A model generated the notes under the pieces. It ran no database searches, was not told where the DNA came from, and was given only the letters and a program-made list of their open reading frames with translations. Below are positions 1 to 8,889 of a stretch of DNA of 64,000 bases, one piece after another; position 1 is the first letter of the stretch; the number at the start of each line of letters is the position of its first letter. Origin of the DNA: Anaerolineae bacterium (GTDB lineage: Bacteria > Chloroflexota > Anaerolineae > Aggregatilineales > J027); the NCBI GenBank assembly GCA_019913005.1, contig JAIOHL010000162.1, forward strand, positions 118,137 through 182,136, in the 5' to 3' direction. The position numbers and the translations under genes were made by a program.

Positions 1-432
1 GGCAAACGTACATGGCATATTTTGGATTTGATTTACAATCAAGGCAGTGATGAACAAGCGACAAGACGCGGGCCGAATTATTCACAGCGGCATGACAATC
101 GCGCTCGGCTCAAGCGGCAGTTACTGACCGAGATTTGGGGAGAAACGATGGACGGCTCACAGCCCTACGAATCTATTCGGCTCAACATCGCCGAGGATGT
201 ACAGGCGAAGTTAGAACAACGCCTCATTTTGGTTGAGGACATCCAGCGGGTGATTGAATATGCCGAACGCACACGCCGAAAACTACTTAATCGCCAGACA
301 GGGCATTATTTGGCCTATTATAAACCCACCACCGTGACCTATTGGGTTGAATACCTGCCGATTGAGGACGGGTTTATCATTTTTAATGCCTACAGTCACC
401 GCATGGAAGTGCCGGGGAGTGGGTCATCATGA
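1..432 (+). CDS. C-terminal part of DVU_1558-like oxidoreductase (5' truncated)
   Basis: The frame is open from base 1, so the true start lies before the window; a TTG at 22 is unlikely to be the start. The visible 143 residues contain no cysteine and end in a well-ordered region (TVTYWVEYLPIEDGF, then AYSHRMEV). From memory this resembles the tail of the 'pyridine nucleotide-disulfide oxidoreductase/dicluster-binding' proteins found next to DVU_1557-type redox proteins in Desulfovibrio. The flavin and iron-sulfur parts would be upstream. The stop overlaps the next start by 4 bases, so it belongs to the operon that runs to 5014. The family assignment rests on these few motifs and, more strongly, on the order of the following genes. 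Confidence 0.6.
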   Translation, partial: GKRTWHILDLIYNQGSDEQATRRGPNYSQRHDNRARLKRQLLTEIWGETMDGSQPYESIRLNIAEDVQAKLEQRLILVEDIQRVIEYAERTRRKLLNRQTGHYLAYYKPTTVTYWVEYLPIEDGFIIFNAYSHRMEVPGSGSS

Positions 433-626
433 GTGAGCCAGAGCAGGTTTGGATATGTGACAACTGCAATATCCCCTTGCAGCCGGATAAGGTGGATGTG
501 GCCTATATGGGCAATGCCTTTCCCGTTGAACTGCTGAAATGTCCGAATTGCGGGTTGGTCTTTATTCCTGAAGATTTGGCGCTCGGCAAAATGGTCGAAG
601 TCGAAAAACAACTCGAAGATAAATAG
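429..626 (+). CDS. Small zinc-ribbon redox protein, DVU_1557-like
   Basis: A 65-residue protein with two CxxC pairs: CDNC near residue 11 and CPNC near residue 38. These would form a rubredoxin/zinc-ribbon-like metal site. The segment between them (VAYMGNAFPVELLKCPNCG) and the tail (LALGKMVEVEKQLEDK) match what I recall of the DVU_1557 family of redox proteins. It starts at an ATGA overlap with the gene before it and is followed after 8 bases by the methyltransferase, so it is translationally coupled. An electron-transfer or metal-carrier role is inferred from the cysteines only; the exact function is unknown. Confidence 0.75.
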   Translation: MSEPEQVWICDNCNIPLQPDKVDVAYMGNAFPVELLKCPNCGLVFIPEDLALGKMVEVEKQLEDK

Positions 627-634
627 GCCGAATC

Positions 635-1369
635 ATGATTACCGACCTGCGCATCCACCTTTATGAGCAATCTGCCCTATTTGATGGGGTCGGCGAAGCG
701 ATTCGGCCCGGTGGGATGGCCCTGACTGAACATGCTCTGAGTCTATGCAATTTAGGCGCCGATGCCCGTTTGCTGGATGTGGGATGTGGGCCGGGGGCAG
801 CGATGGCCTATCTCAGCGACCATTATGAGTATCGGATGTTCGGCTGTGACCTATCGGCCCAATTGTTGCAGACGGCGCATCTTCGCGGGGCGCGGTCTGT
901 GGTTCAGGCGATGGGGGAACAACTACCCTTTGCCGATGGACAGCTAGACGCCATCTTGACCGAATGTACTTTATCCGTCATGCAAAACGCCGATACCGCC
1001 ATTAAGGAATTTTCCAGAATTCTGCGACCCAGCGGGTATCTGATTCTAAATGATTTCTATGTGCGGAATCCGGCTGGCATGGTAGAAATGCGATGTTTAC
1101 CCGTAGATTCATGTCTCGGCGGGGCGTTACCACAGGCCGATATTATCCCGCGAATTGAACGACATGGCTTTAGAGTCATGATATGGGAAGACCATACGGA
1201 TGCACTCAGAATATTTACGGCCCAATTAATCTGGGAGCATGGATCATTGCAGCAGTTTTGGTGCCGGGCCAGTTCCCACGCCGACCCAATTCAGGTGCAA
1301 AAAGCCATTTCCCAAGCCAAGCCGGGCTACTTTTTATTAATCGCGCAAAAAGGAGGCCACAATGGATGA
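635..1369 (+). CDS. Class I SAM methyltransferase, DVU_1556-like
   Basis: A 244-residue soluble protein with a Rossmann-type methyltransferase core. Motif I is LLDVGCGPGAAM near residue 46, an acidic residue (FGCDLSAQ) follows strand 2, and the post-motif is FADGQLDAILTECTLSV. The N-terminal RPGGMALTEHAL segment also fits the methyltransferases that sit next to DVU_1557-type genes. It lies between the small redox protein and the C-GCAxxG-C-C protein, overlapping the latter by 8 bases, so all are probably made together. The methyl acceptor cannot be told from sequence; a product of the radical SAM or CoA-ligase partner is one possibility (inference). Confidence 0.8.
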   Translation: MITDLRIHLYEQSALFDGVGEAIRPGGMALTEHALSLCNLGADARLLDVGCGPGAAMAYLSDHYEYRMFGCDLSAQLLQTAHLRGARSVVQAMGEQLPFADGQLDAILTECTLSVMQNADTAIKEFSRILRPSGYLILNDFYVRNPAGMVEMRCLPVDSCLGGALPQADIIPRIERHGFRVMIWEDHTDALRIFTAQLIWEHGSLQQFWCRASSHADPIQVQKAISQAKPGYFLLIAQKGGHNG

Positions 1370-1811
1370 TACATTGGATCGTATGAAAGAACTGTGGCGG
1401 CAAGGTTATTTTTGCAGCCAGATTCTGATGCGAATGGGTCTCGATTTGCAAGGCCGCGACAATCTCCAACTGCTACGCGCTATGAATGGCTTGGCGGGTG
1501 GCATGGGGTTTACGGGTGAATTATGCGGGGCACTCAGCGGCGGCGCTTGTCTGTTAGGGTTGTATGCAGGCAAAGGCGAGGACGAGGATGAAGAAGACCT
1601 GCGGCTGAATTTTATGATTGGCGAATTGGTGACATGGTTCAAAAACGGCTATGGGCAGGAATACGGCGGGATACGCTGCGATGAAATTCTGGCAGGCCGT
1701 TCCCAAAATCAAGCCATTCGCTGTCCTATTCTCGTGACGGGCACACTGCAAAAAGTCAAAGAATTATTGATCGAAAACGGATTTGATCTAGCAGGGCCAG
1801 ATGATGACTGA
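1362..1811 (+). CDS. C-GCAxxG-C-C family redox protein (DVU_1555-like)
   Basis: A 149-residue protein of the C_GCAxxG_C_C type. Cysteines are at about 18 (YFCSQ), 55 and 63 (ELCGALSGGAC), 106 (IRCDE) and 121 (IRCPI). The CGALSGGAC stretch corresponds to the family signature, although the second position of the usual CGCA is not cysteine here. Such proteins are thought to be redox-active or metal-binding and often sit beside radical SAM or oxidoreductase genes. A good ribosome site (AAAGGAGG, 5 bases upstream) supports the ATG at 1362, inside the end of the methyltransferase gene. The stop overlaps the start of the radical SAM gene. Confidence 0.8.
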   Translation: MDDTLDRMKELWRQGYFCSQILMRMGLDLQGRDNLQLLRAMNGLAGGMGFTGELCGALSGGACLLGLYAGKGEDEDEEDLRLNFMIGELVTWFKNGYGQEYGGIRCDEILAGRSQNQAIRCPILVTGTLQKVKELLIENGFDLAGPDDD

Positions 1812-3195
1812 CACCGCCATTGTCCTTTCCACCACCGAAAGTGTTTGCCCGATCTGTCTAGCCCGTTTGCCCGCCGAGCGTGTCATGCTTGGTGATGATG
1901 TCTATCTCCTCAAAACCTGCCCCGAACATGGGCCGTTTCAGACTATTCTGTGGCGGGGTCAACAACCTGCCTATATCGAGTGGGCCAAACCCAAAATTCC
2001 GGCCTATCCCGCGCATCCAACCACCCAAAATAATCTTGGCTGCCCTTTCGACTGCGGCCTATGTCCTGACCATCGTCAGCAAACTTGCACGGCTTTACTA
2101 GAGGTGACGCAACGTTGTGATTTACGCTGTCCCTTCTGTTTTGCCGATGCGGGGATAAATCCACCCCCTGACCCCGATTTGGCGACGATTGAGGGGTGGT
2201 ATCGGCGGTTGTTGGAGGCAGGCGGCAATTCCGCCAATATCCAACTTTCGGGGGGCGAACCGACACTACGCGACGACCTCCCCGATATTGTGGCGCTTGG
2301 CAAATCGTTGGGATTCCAATTTATTCAAGTTAATACCAATGGGTTGCGATTGGGGCGGGATGCCGATTATGTCAAACGGCTGAAGCAGGCAGGCTTATCT
2401 TCGGTATTTATGCAGTTCGACGGCACGCATGACGATGTATTGATGACGATACGGGGTGTCAAACAACTAGACCGCAAAAGGGTTGCTATTGAATGCTGTG
2501 CTGAAAATGATTTGGTGGTGATCCTTGTACCAACGCTCGTCCTCAATGTGAACACCGGCGACATCGGCGATATCATCGAATTTGCACTGGATTACTTCCC
2601 CACAGTGCGCGGTGTGCATTTTCAACCTGTTAGTTATTTTGGACGCTATCCTCAAATCCCCTCTGATGCTGACCGCATCACCATTCCCGAAGTGATTCGC
2701 CTGATTGAAACCCAGACAGGCGGTAAGATGAAAATGTCTCATTTCACCACATCGGGCTGTGAAAATGCGCTGTGTTCACTGCATGGCAATTTTGTCGTCA
2801 TGCCAGATGGTGAATTGCGATCATGGTCACAACAAAACGCCAGCGGATGCTGCACACCCCAACCTGCCGAAATCGGTGCAACCAAGACCCGTCAATTTGT
2901 CGCCCAATTTTGGTCATCCAATGCCAACCTTATCGCTTTGGACAGTATTAGAGAATCCAAGTTGGGGGATTGGGATGTCTTTTTGGCGCGTACCAAAACG
3001 CATACCTTTTGTGTTTCGGGCATGGCTTTTCAGGATGCGTGGAATCTCGATTTAGAGCGCCTGCGTGAGTGTTGTATTCACACCGTTAGCCCCGATGGTC
3101 GCCTAATCCCATTTTGTGCTTATAATTTAACTGACCAGATGGGACGCTCGATTTATCGAAATCAACAGGCGACAATCATTGAACCATGCGGATAA
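1801..3195 (+). CDS. trsS: Radical SAM protein, TrsS-like
   Basis: A 464-residue radical SAM enzyme. An N-terminal CPIC at about 16-19 and CPEHG at 40-44 suggest a zinc ribbon. CPFDCGLCPDH (81-91) then precedes the SAM iron-sulfur site, with cysteines at 106, 110 and 113 (CDLRCPFCF). LSGGEPTLR is the GGEP-type SAM-binding segment. The C-terminal part holds SGCC and further cysteines that may bind extra clusters, ending in IPFCAYNLTDQMG. The layout is that of the radical SAM (seleno)protein TrsS, a relative of tetraether-lipid synthases. No in-frame TGA is present, so this copy is cysteine-only. ATG codons at 1801 and 1804 are both possible starts. It overlaps both neighbours. The reaction is unknown. 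Confidence 0.75.
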   Translation: MMTDTAIVLSTTESVCPICLARLPAERVMLGDDVYLLKTCPEHGPFQTILWRGQQPAYIEWAKPKIPAYPAHPTTQNNLGCPFDCGLCPDHRQQTCTALLEVTQRCDLRCPFCFADAGINPPPDPDLATIEGWYRRLLEAGGNSANIQLSGGEPTLRDDLPDIVALGKSLGFQFIQVNTNGLRLGRDADYVKRLKQAGLSSVFMQFDGTHDDVLMTIRGVKQLDRKRVAIECCAENDLVVILVPTLVLNVNTGDIGDIIEFALDYFPTVRGVHFQPVSYFGRYPQIPSDADRITIPEVIRLIETQTGGKMKMSHFTTSGCENALCSLHGNFVVMPDGELRSWSQQNASGCCTPQPAEIGATKTRQFVAQFWSSNANLIALDSIRESKLGDWDVFLARTKTHTFCVSGMAFQDAWNLDLERLRECCIHTVSPDGRLIPFCAYNLTDQMGRSIYRNQQATIIEPCG

Positions 3196-4454
3196 CACCC
3201 CTTGAGGGATGGGTTGCTGAAAAAATCCAACAACCGAAATTGACCCGCGCGGCATTGGAAAAATACCAACTGACCAAACTCCATGCCGTGATTCAATTCG
3301 CCCGCGCCAAAAGCCCATTTTATCGGCACTTCTTGGCTGGTTTTCCTGACATTACCCAACTTCCCGATCTTGTCCAATTGCCTTTCACGACAGCCGACGA
3401 TATTCGCCAGCAACCACTGCAATTGCTGTGTGTGTCGCAAGATGAAATCCATCGCGTGGTGACGTTGGATAGTTCTGGCACAACAGGCCGCCCCAAACGG
3501 CTCTACTTTACACCCGACGACCAGCAGCTTACGATTGATTTTTTCCGGGTGGGCATGTCCACTTTTACTGACCCCGATGACCGCGTATTGATTTTGCTCC
3601 CCGGCGAGAGCGCAGGCAGTGTAGGCGATTTGCTGGCAACAGCTATACAGCGATTAGGGGCAGTGCCAATCAAGCATGGGCCGATACGTGACCCCTTTGC
3701 TACACTGAACGTTATCCGGCAAGAAAAAATTACCGGAATGGTGGGGGTTCCGACGCATGTTTTGGCCCTCGCCCGCCTGCCCCATATTCTTATGCCAAAA
3801 CTCAAAAACGTTTTGCTGACCACCGACCACGTTCCCAATGCCATTAAATATGCGGTTGAGCAAGCCTTTGGTTGCACCGTCTATAATCACTATGGCATGA
3901 CAGAAATGGGCTTGGGTGGCGGTGTCGAGTGTGAGGCACGGCTTGGTTATCATCTGCGTGAGGCCGATATATATGTTGAAATCGTTGATCCGATAACAGG
4001 TCAAGTTTTGCCAGATGGGGAATACGGGGAAGTCGTTTTTACCACCCTGACCCGTCGCGGAATGCCCCTAATTCGCTACCGCACAGGCGATGTGAGCCGA
4101 TTTATTCCTGATGACTGCTCTTGTGGTACATGCCTCAAAACGCTCGAAAAAATCACCCATCGGTTAAGTGGACAGGTACAACTGGACGGCAAGGTTATCA
4201 CAATGGCTGATCTTGATGAGATTTTGTTCTCTTTTGAGGACGTGCTAGACTTTAGGGTAACGGTGCGCCGCGAAAATGGGGGCGACACGCTTCAAGTAGA
4301 AGTCAAAATAACCGATCATTCAAAAATAAAGCAGACTGAGAAATTTAAAAAAGCGTTGCTACCCCTAACTCACCATGTGGCGATTCAAGTTTTGCCTAGC
4401 CTCCATACCAGCATGGCAAAACGCGCTATTGTTGACACACGGGGTCAAACGTGA
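3186..4454 (+). CDS. AMP-forming CoA ligase, DVU_1553-like
   Basis: A 422-residue member of the phenylacetate-CoA ligase branch of the ANL superfamily. The phosphate-binding loop is SSGTTGRPK (96-104), the A5 region is YNHYGMTEMG, and RYRTGDVSRF is the hinge-proximal motif. A C-terminal lid domain follows (GKVITMADLDEILF). CSCGTC just after the RTGD motif suggests a small metal knuckle, as in many phenylacetate-CoA ligase-type proteins. It would activate a carboxylate as acyl-AMP and then CoA thioester; the substrate is not evident. It starts 10 bases inside the radical SAM gene and overlaps the PadR start, so it shares their transcript. Confidence 0.85.
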   Translation: MRITPLEGWVAEKIQQPKLTRAALEKYQLTKLHAVIQFARAKSPFYRHFLAGFPDITQLPDLVQLPFTTADDIRQQPLQLLCVSQDEIHRVVTLDSSGTTGRPKRLYFTPDDQQLTIDFFRVGMSTFTDPDDRVLILLPGESAGSVGDLLATAIQRLGAVPIKHGPIRDPFATLNVIRQEKITGMVGVPTHVLALARLPHILMPKLKNVLLTTDHVPNAIKYAVEQAFGCTVYNHYGMTEMGLGGGVECEARLGYHLREADIYVEIVDPITGQVLPDGEYGEVVFTTLTRRGMPLIRYRTGDVSRFIPDDCSCGTCLKTLEKITHRLSGQVQLDGKVITMADLDEILFSFEDVLDFRVTVRRENGGDTLQVEVKITDHSKIKQTEKFKKALLPLTHHVAIQVLPSLHTSMAKRAIVDTRGQT

Positions 4455-5014
4455 GCAAAAAACAACCGCCTGCCAGTACCATCTCACCCGAATATCTGCT
4501 CTTGGGGTTTCTCAATCAATCCCCAACACATGGCTATGATTTGCATGAGCGTATCCATCGAGAATTGGGCCAGATTTGGCATATTTCCTTGAGCCAAACC
4601 TATAATATCCTCAATCGCCTAGAGACTGAAGGGCATATCAAGAGCGAGGTTCAAGTCCAAGAAAAATCGCCGCCACGCCACTATTTTCAACTTACCCCGT
4701 TGGGGCACAAACGATTTGAAGAATGGCTAAACACCCCAACCAAGCCCAGCATCCATGCCATTCGGGTCGAATTTCTAACCCGTCTATATTTTGTATATAC
4801 AACTACACCTGAAGCCATCCATGCCTTAATAGCGTCTCAAATCGCCCAAATTCAGATGGGTTTGGCGCATATCCAAATCATGCACCGTGAACTGGCCGCC
4901 GATCAGGTTTTTAATCAGCTAGGACTCGAACTGCGTATTCGCCAGTTGACCTCCGTGATCGCATGGCTAGAAGAATGTCACCTGCGCTTCGCTCCACCCA
5001 GCCAAGAAAAATAA
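4451..5014 (+). CDS. PadR-family transcriptional regulator
   Basis: A 187-residue regulator. The N-terminal winged helix is typical of PadR (LLLGFLNQSPTHGYDLHER, then SQTYNILNRLETEGHI and HYFQLTPLGHKRFEEWL). A C-terminal alpha-helical dimerisation part (residues about 100-180) is of the kind seen in the VirR/PadR C-domain. The GTG start at 4451 overlaps the stop of the CoA ligase, making it the last gene of the operon. PadR proteins usually respond to small aromatic or hydrophobic molecules, so it may sense a substrate or product of the upstream enzymes and control the operon; this is inferred from position alone. Confidence 0.85.
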   Translation: MSKKQPPASTISPEYLLLGFLNQSPTHGYDLHERIHRELGQIWHISLSQTYNILNRLETEGHIKSEVQVQEKSPPRHYFQLTPLGHKRFEEWLNTPTKPSIHAIRVEFLTRLYFVYTTTPEAIHALIASQIAQIQMGLAHIQIMHRELAADQVFNQLGLELRIRQLTSVIAWLEECHLRFAPPSQEK

Positions 5015-5048
5015 ATCCCCCTTTTATTCCTTACAACAAAAGAGGGAT
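5015..5048. terminator. Hairpin between convergent genes
   Basis: An inverted repeat ATCCC-C-CTTTT (5015-5025) pairs with AAAAG-A-GGGAT (5038-5048): ten pairs with one C/A mismatch and a 12-base loop. It starts at the PadR stop and faces the end of the minus-strand giant gene. No long T run follows on the plus strand, so it may be a weak bidirectional terminator or simply a transcript-end stabiliser. Confidence 0.4.
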
Positions 5049-5088
5049 ATTTGGGGCTTTATCCGCATCAGCGTGGCGAAGCACACTT

Positions 5089-8000
5089 TTACAAAGCAGT
5101 GCGAACAGGTTGACTGATCCTGACCGTTTCCTCACCCAACACCTGCTGCAAGGCCGTCTCAAATTTCGCCATCGCAATTTCTTGGCTATTGTACTGCTGA
5201 ATGAGTTCACGACCCTGTGCGGCAATGGAGTGCCACAAGGGTTTGTCATAAAGCAACGTAGTAATAGATTGGGCAAAATCGCTGGCCGTGTTAGCAACCA
5301 AGACATGCTTGCCGTGTTCCAAATTCATGCCCTCAACCCCCACAACCGTCGAGACGCTAGGAGTACCGACCATCAAGGCTTGCAGTAGTTTCCGCTTGGT
5401 ACCAGCCCCAACCTTTAGCGGCACAATCGTAATACGCGAGGCTTCAATGTAGGGAATGACTGAGGGCACCCAGCCGACCATATGCACATTCGGGATTTTC
5501 ACTTGGGCCGATTTGCCGAGGAAGCGCTGCATATCGTTCCCGACAATGTACAAAGGATGATCGCGCAGTACGTCCAACTCTAGCAGGGGCAGAATATCTT
5601 GCATCAGATAATCAAAGGCCTGAATATTTGGTGGGTGGCGGAAATTCCCGACGAACAAGATACCCCGCCGCTCCTCATAGGGAATAGGTGAAGTTCCAAG
5701 TGACTCCATATCGGGGATACAAAAAGCGTTCGGGCGCTGAATGAACATCTCGTTGAGCATATGGGCTTCTTTTTCCGAGACCGTTAAGACTCCATCCGCC
5801 TGTCCATATACATTGAGTTCGCGGACAATATTTTCACCTTGATCGGCGTCAAGCCCTTTGTCCTCACCCTCTACGAACGCACCGCGTACATTACGTACAA
5901 AATGCAAATCCACAGTGTCCACAATCAATTTGGGCGCAGGTGACAACTTCTCAACAAACTTCAACAGGTATTCGCCAAATTCCCAGAAAACGCCCATCAC
6001 CAAATCAAAATGTCCATTTTCGAGAAGCATTTCGGGATTGGTAAAGTATGGATAGCCTCCAAAGACCGCGACTCCACGCTGACGCAACAGGTGAGTGTAA
6101 CGTTCTCCATGATTCGGATTTTGAATCAACAGTGTCACCGACCAACCGAGTGCTTGGAACATATCCACAAAATGGGCAAAGCGGCGTGAGCCACTTTCAC
6201 GGTCAAATTCTGGCATCAGCGGCGCACAGATTAAGACCCGTTTTGTGCCAGTTCGTGAGCCCACCAGCGTTGTCCGCAGCACGGTAGCTACGGTGACATC
6301 AGGTGGCGAAGATGGCTGCTCTTCTAGCATATCCTTCCATTTTTCAAGAAATTTCTCATGATTGAGCGCCTGATAGTGCTTCAATGTGCCTTTTTTACTG
6401 GGGTCTGTACCACTCGTAACACCCTCAAAATGAATCACGCGGCAATCGGGCTGAAAATAGATTTCGTAGCCTGCTGCGCGGACCGCAAAACAATAGTCGG
6501 TATCTTCGTAATAAATCGGGCGGAAGCGTTCATCATACCCGCCGATCTGATTCCACAACCAGCGCGGTGTCGCCAACAGCGCCCCAGAGACATAATCCAC
6601 CTTACGCACAAAATTGTACTCAGGGCTATCGGGGTCTTCCAATCTACCCACATTCCATGCGTTGCCAATATTAAAAACTGCCGCACCCGCCTCCTGTAGA
6701 TGACCATCCGGGAAAATCAGCATACCACCCACGACACCAGCATCAGGGAAATCCACAAAAGTGCGAGCGAGGGCTTGAACCCAACCCTCTTGGGGCAGAA
6801 TATCGTTATTTAAGGTGACAACAATATCTTTGGTGGCTTTTGATGCTCCGAATTTGCAGGTCATCAAATAACCCATATTTTGGGGATTTTGTAAAACCTG
6901 AATCCGAGGATCACGGGTTTCCCATTCCTTGATTTCCTCGTATACCCCTTCCTCAGTTGAACAGTCATCTACCACAATAATTTCGACATCCATATCGGAA
7001 GGGATGGTTTTGACCATTTGCTCTAGGCAATGGTTAGTATAGTCGCGGTGATTAAAACTTGGCAGCACTAATGAGACGCTGGGTAGCTGCTGCTGGGTAG
7101 TTTCAACCGCCTGTATGAGCACATTTGTCACCGAACCATCTTCTTCTAGACAAATCACTCCATGCTTGGCAACCCGTCGTGCTTCGTCTAAGCGCTCATG
7201 CCCTCGAATCACAACCAAATCCGCCGTGCCATCCAGATAGGGCAAAGTGTCTTCCTCAAGTGGTGGGACGAAAAGAGCATGAAGGGTCAGGGCCTCGGAT
7301 AAATCAAAATCAGCCGTCCAATTGAGGATAGATAAATAGCGATGGCTCGGTGTGACATATTGTTCTACCAATTGCTCCAATTCATGCCGGGTTTGTTCCG
7401 GCAGCTTGGAGGTGGGGAACACCACATTCATGTACACCGGTGCGGTTAATGGAGGGAGTTCTCCCGCTGGCTCAGGCATTGCAAGTAGCTCAGGTGCGGG
7501 ATTGGGAGGCTCAACAGCAGGCATAAACGATTGGCGCTCACCTTTGAACGTCCAACGATACAGCCGTTTTGTTAAAGTGACAGGGCCTTCCTTGCGCAAA
7601 AGATACTGTGAGGTCATCAACAAATGATAAAGCCGTTCTAGCCGTGACCCATCGGGCATCAAACGTCGTTTCCACCGATACCAACGTTGAATCATTGACC
7701 AAGCCCGGGTGTTGTGGAATGCGGTCATTTGATGTTCAAGCATCAAAGCATAATGTTGGGCCGAGGCAAATTGATGCTCGACCCGTTTGGCATGTTCTTT
7801 GACCGAATCTAGTTCTAATTCGAGTTGTTCAATATGAAACTGCTGATGATTCAATAGAAGGTCAGACTCGCGGTTATCAAGCGCAAGCTCGCTGATTTGT
7901 TTCATCAAGTCTTGCTGTTCCGCAATACGCTGATCTAGCTGACTTTCATATTCAGTTTGTAGTGTATGGGTTAGCGTAAGCAGGTCATTTTCGTACTTAG

Positions 8001-8871
8001 AGTGCAGTGCCTGTCTCAAAGTGTTTAAGTCATTCTCATGCTGCCGACCAAAATTCGTCAAGTTCTGGCGGTAGTGCTCATCAGCCTTGACCTGAAGCTC
8101 TTGATAGCCACTTATCTGGTCTTGCAAACCGCGAATTTCATATCCATGTACCTCGTGTAAGGCGCGTCGGTCTTCGGCAGCACTGACCCGTTTACCTAAT
8201 TGGTAAAAATATTCAATAACCGTCACCTTATCGTCTTCGGGAAGTTCAATTAGCTCACGCAGGCCCGCTGGAATATCTGGCCCGACGGCAACAACGCCCA
8301 GTCCATATCCATAGGGCATGTCAAAAGTGGGGTATTGTTCCTGCAATTCCTCCCACAGTTTCCAAACCTCAAAACCCCCAGTCCGCAAATGGGTATCATG
8401 AAACAGTACCACACCGCGATTGCTGACTTTTGGTCGCCACTCCATCCAATCTTGATATACCGCATCATAGGTGTGGCAACCATCAATATGCAGCAAATCA
8501 ATCGAACCATCACTAAATTGATGCGCTGCTTCGGAAAATGTGGTTTGCAAAAGTTGGGAAAATCCCCCATAGAGAGGATCGTGATGCTGACGGAGATTCT
8601 CCAAAACCTCGGCGCCATAGAAACCTGCTTGATCGTCACCCTGCCATGTATCTACCGCGTAAGCCTGTGTCCCCGTCCCTAAGGTTTTAATGGCTTGGCA
8701 GAAGGCACAATAGGAAACACCATGATGGGACCCTAGTTCGACCAAAAGTTCTGGGCGAACGGCGTCAATCAAATACATGGCAAACGGTACATGGTGCAGC
8801 CACCCCGAAGGTGCAACACGGGCTGGTTCGGTCAGCGCAATGGGATAATTTAGCGGATTAAACTTAGTCAT
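5089..8871 (-). CDS. Giant methyltransferase / GT2 / GT4 multidomain protein
   Basis: A 1260-residue protein with three enzyme-like parts. Residues about 1-235 form a class I methyltransferase of the CmcI/Methyltransf_24 kind (LLVELGSHHGVSYCAF, LLHIDGCHTYDAV, VVLFHDTH). Residues about 240-385 are charged heptad-like sequence, a likely coiled coil. From about 600 to 870 is a family-2 glycosyltransferase (VSLVLPSFNHRDYT, IIVVDDCST, VVTLNNDI, YYEDTDYCFAVRAAGY). The last third is a GT-B/family-4-like glycosyltransferase (ILFVGNFRHPPN, GAGTKRKLLQALMVGTPSV). No membrane segment is obvious. It probably builds or caps a surface glycan or glycosylated protein, with the coiled coil holding the domains apart or setting chain length (inference). 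It is encoded 18 bases after the next gene upstream, so the two are likely co-transcribed. Confidence 0.85.
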   Translation of the reverse strand: MTKFNPLNYPIALTEPARVAPSGWLHHVPFAMYLIDAVRPELLVELGSHHGVSYCAFCQAIKTLGTGTQAYAVDTWQGDDQAGFYGAEVLENLRQHHDPLYGGFSQLLQTTFSEAAHQFSDGSIDLLHIDGCHTYDAVYQDWMEWRPKVSNRGVVLFHDTHLRTGGFEVWKLWEELQEQYPTFDMPYGYGLGVVAVGPDIPAGLRELIELPEDDKVTVIEYFYQLGKRVSAAEDRRALHEVHGYEIRGLQDQISGYQELQVKADEHYRQNLTNFGRQHENDLNTLRQALHSKYENDLLTLTHTLQTEYESQLDQRIAEQQDLMKQISELALDNRESDLLLNHQQFHIEQLELELDSVKEHAKRVEHQFASAQHYALMLEHQMTAFHNTRAWSMIQRWYRWKRRLMPDGSRLERLYHLLMTSQYLLRKEGPVTLTKRLYRWTFKGERQSFMPAVEPPNPAPELLAMPEPAGELPPLTAPVYMNVVFPTSKLPEQTRHELEQLVEQYVTPSHRYLSILNWTADFDLSEALTLHALFVPPLEEDTLPYLDGTADLVVIRGHERLDEARRVAKHGVICLEEDGSVTNVLIQAVETTQQQLPSVSLVLPSFNHRDYTNHCLEQMVKTIPSDMDVEIIVVDDCSTEEGVYEEIKEWETRDPRIQVLQNPQNMGYLMTCKFGASKATKDIVVTLNNDILPQEGWVQALARTFVDFPDAGVVGGMLIFPDGHLQEAGAAVFNIGNAWNVGRLEDPDSPEYNFVRKVDYVSGALLATPRWLWNQIGGYDERFRPIYYEDTDYCFAVRAAGYEIYFQPDCRVIHFEGVTSGTDPSKKGTLKHYQALNHEKFLEKWKDMLEEQPSSPPDVTVATVLRTTLVGSRTGTKRVLICAPLMPEFDRESGSRRFAHFVDMFQALGWSVTLLIQNPNHGERYTHLLRQRGVAVFGGYPYFTNPEMLLENGHFDLVMGVFWEFGEYLLKFVEKLSPAPKLIVDTVDLHFVRNVRGAFVEGEDKGLDADQGENIVRELNVYGQADGVLTVSEKEAHMLNEMFIQRPNAFCIPDMESLGTSPIPYEERRGILFVGNFRHPPNIQAFDYLMQDILPLLELDVLRDHPLYIVGNDMQRFLGKSAQVKIPNVHMVGWVPSVIPYIEASRITIVPLKVGAGTKRKLLQALMVGTPSVSTVVGVEGMNLEHGKHVLVANTASDFAQSITTLLYDKPLWHSIAAQGRELIQQYNSQEIAMAKFETALQQVLGEETVRISQPVRTAL

Positions 8872-8889
8872 GCCTCTGCAATTCTTTCT

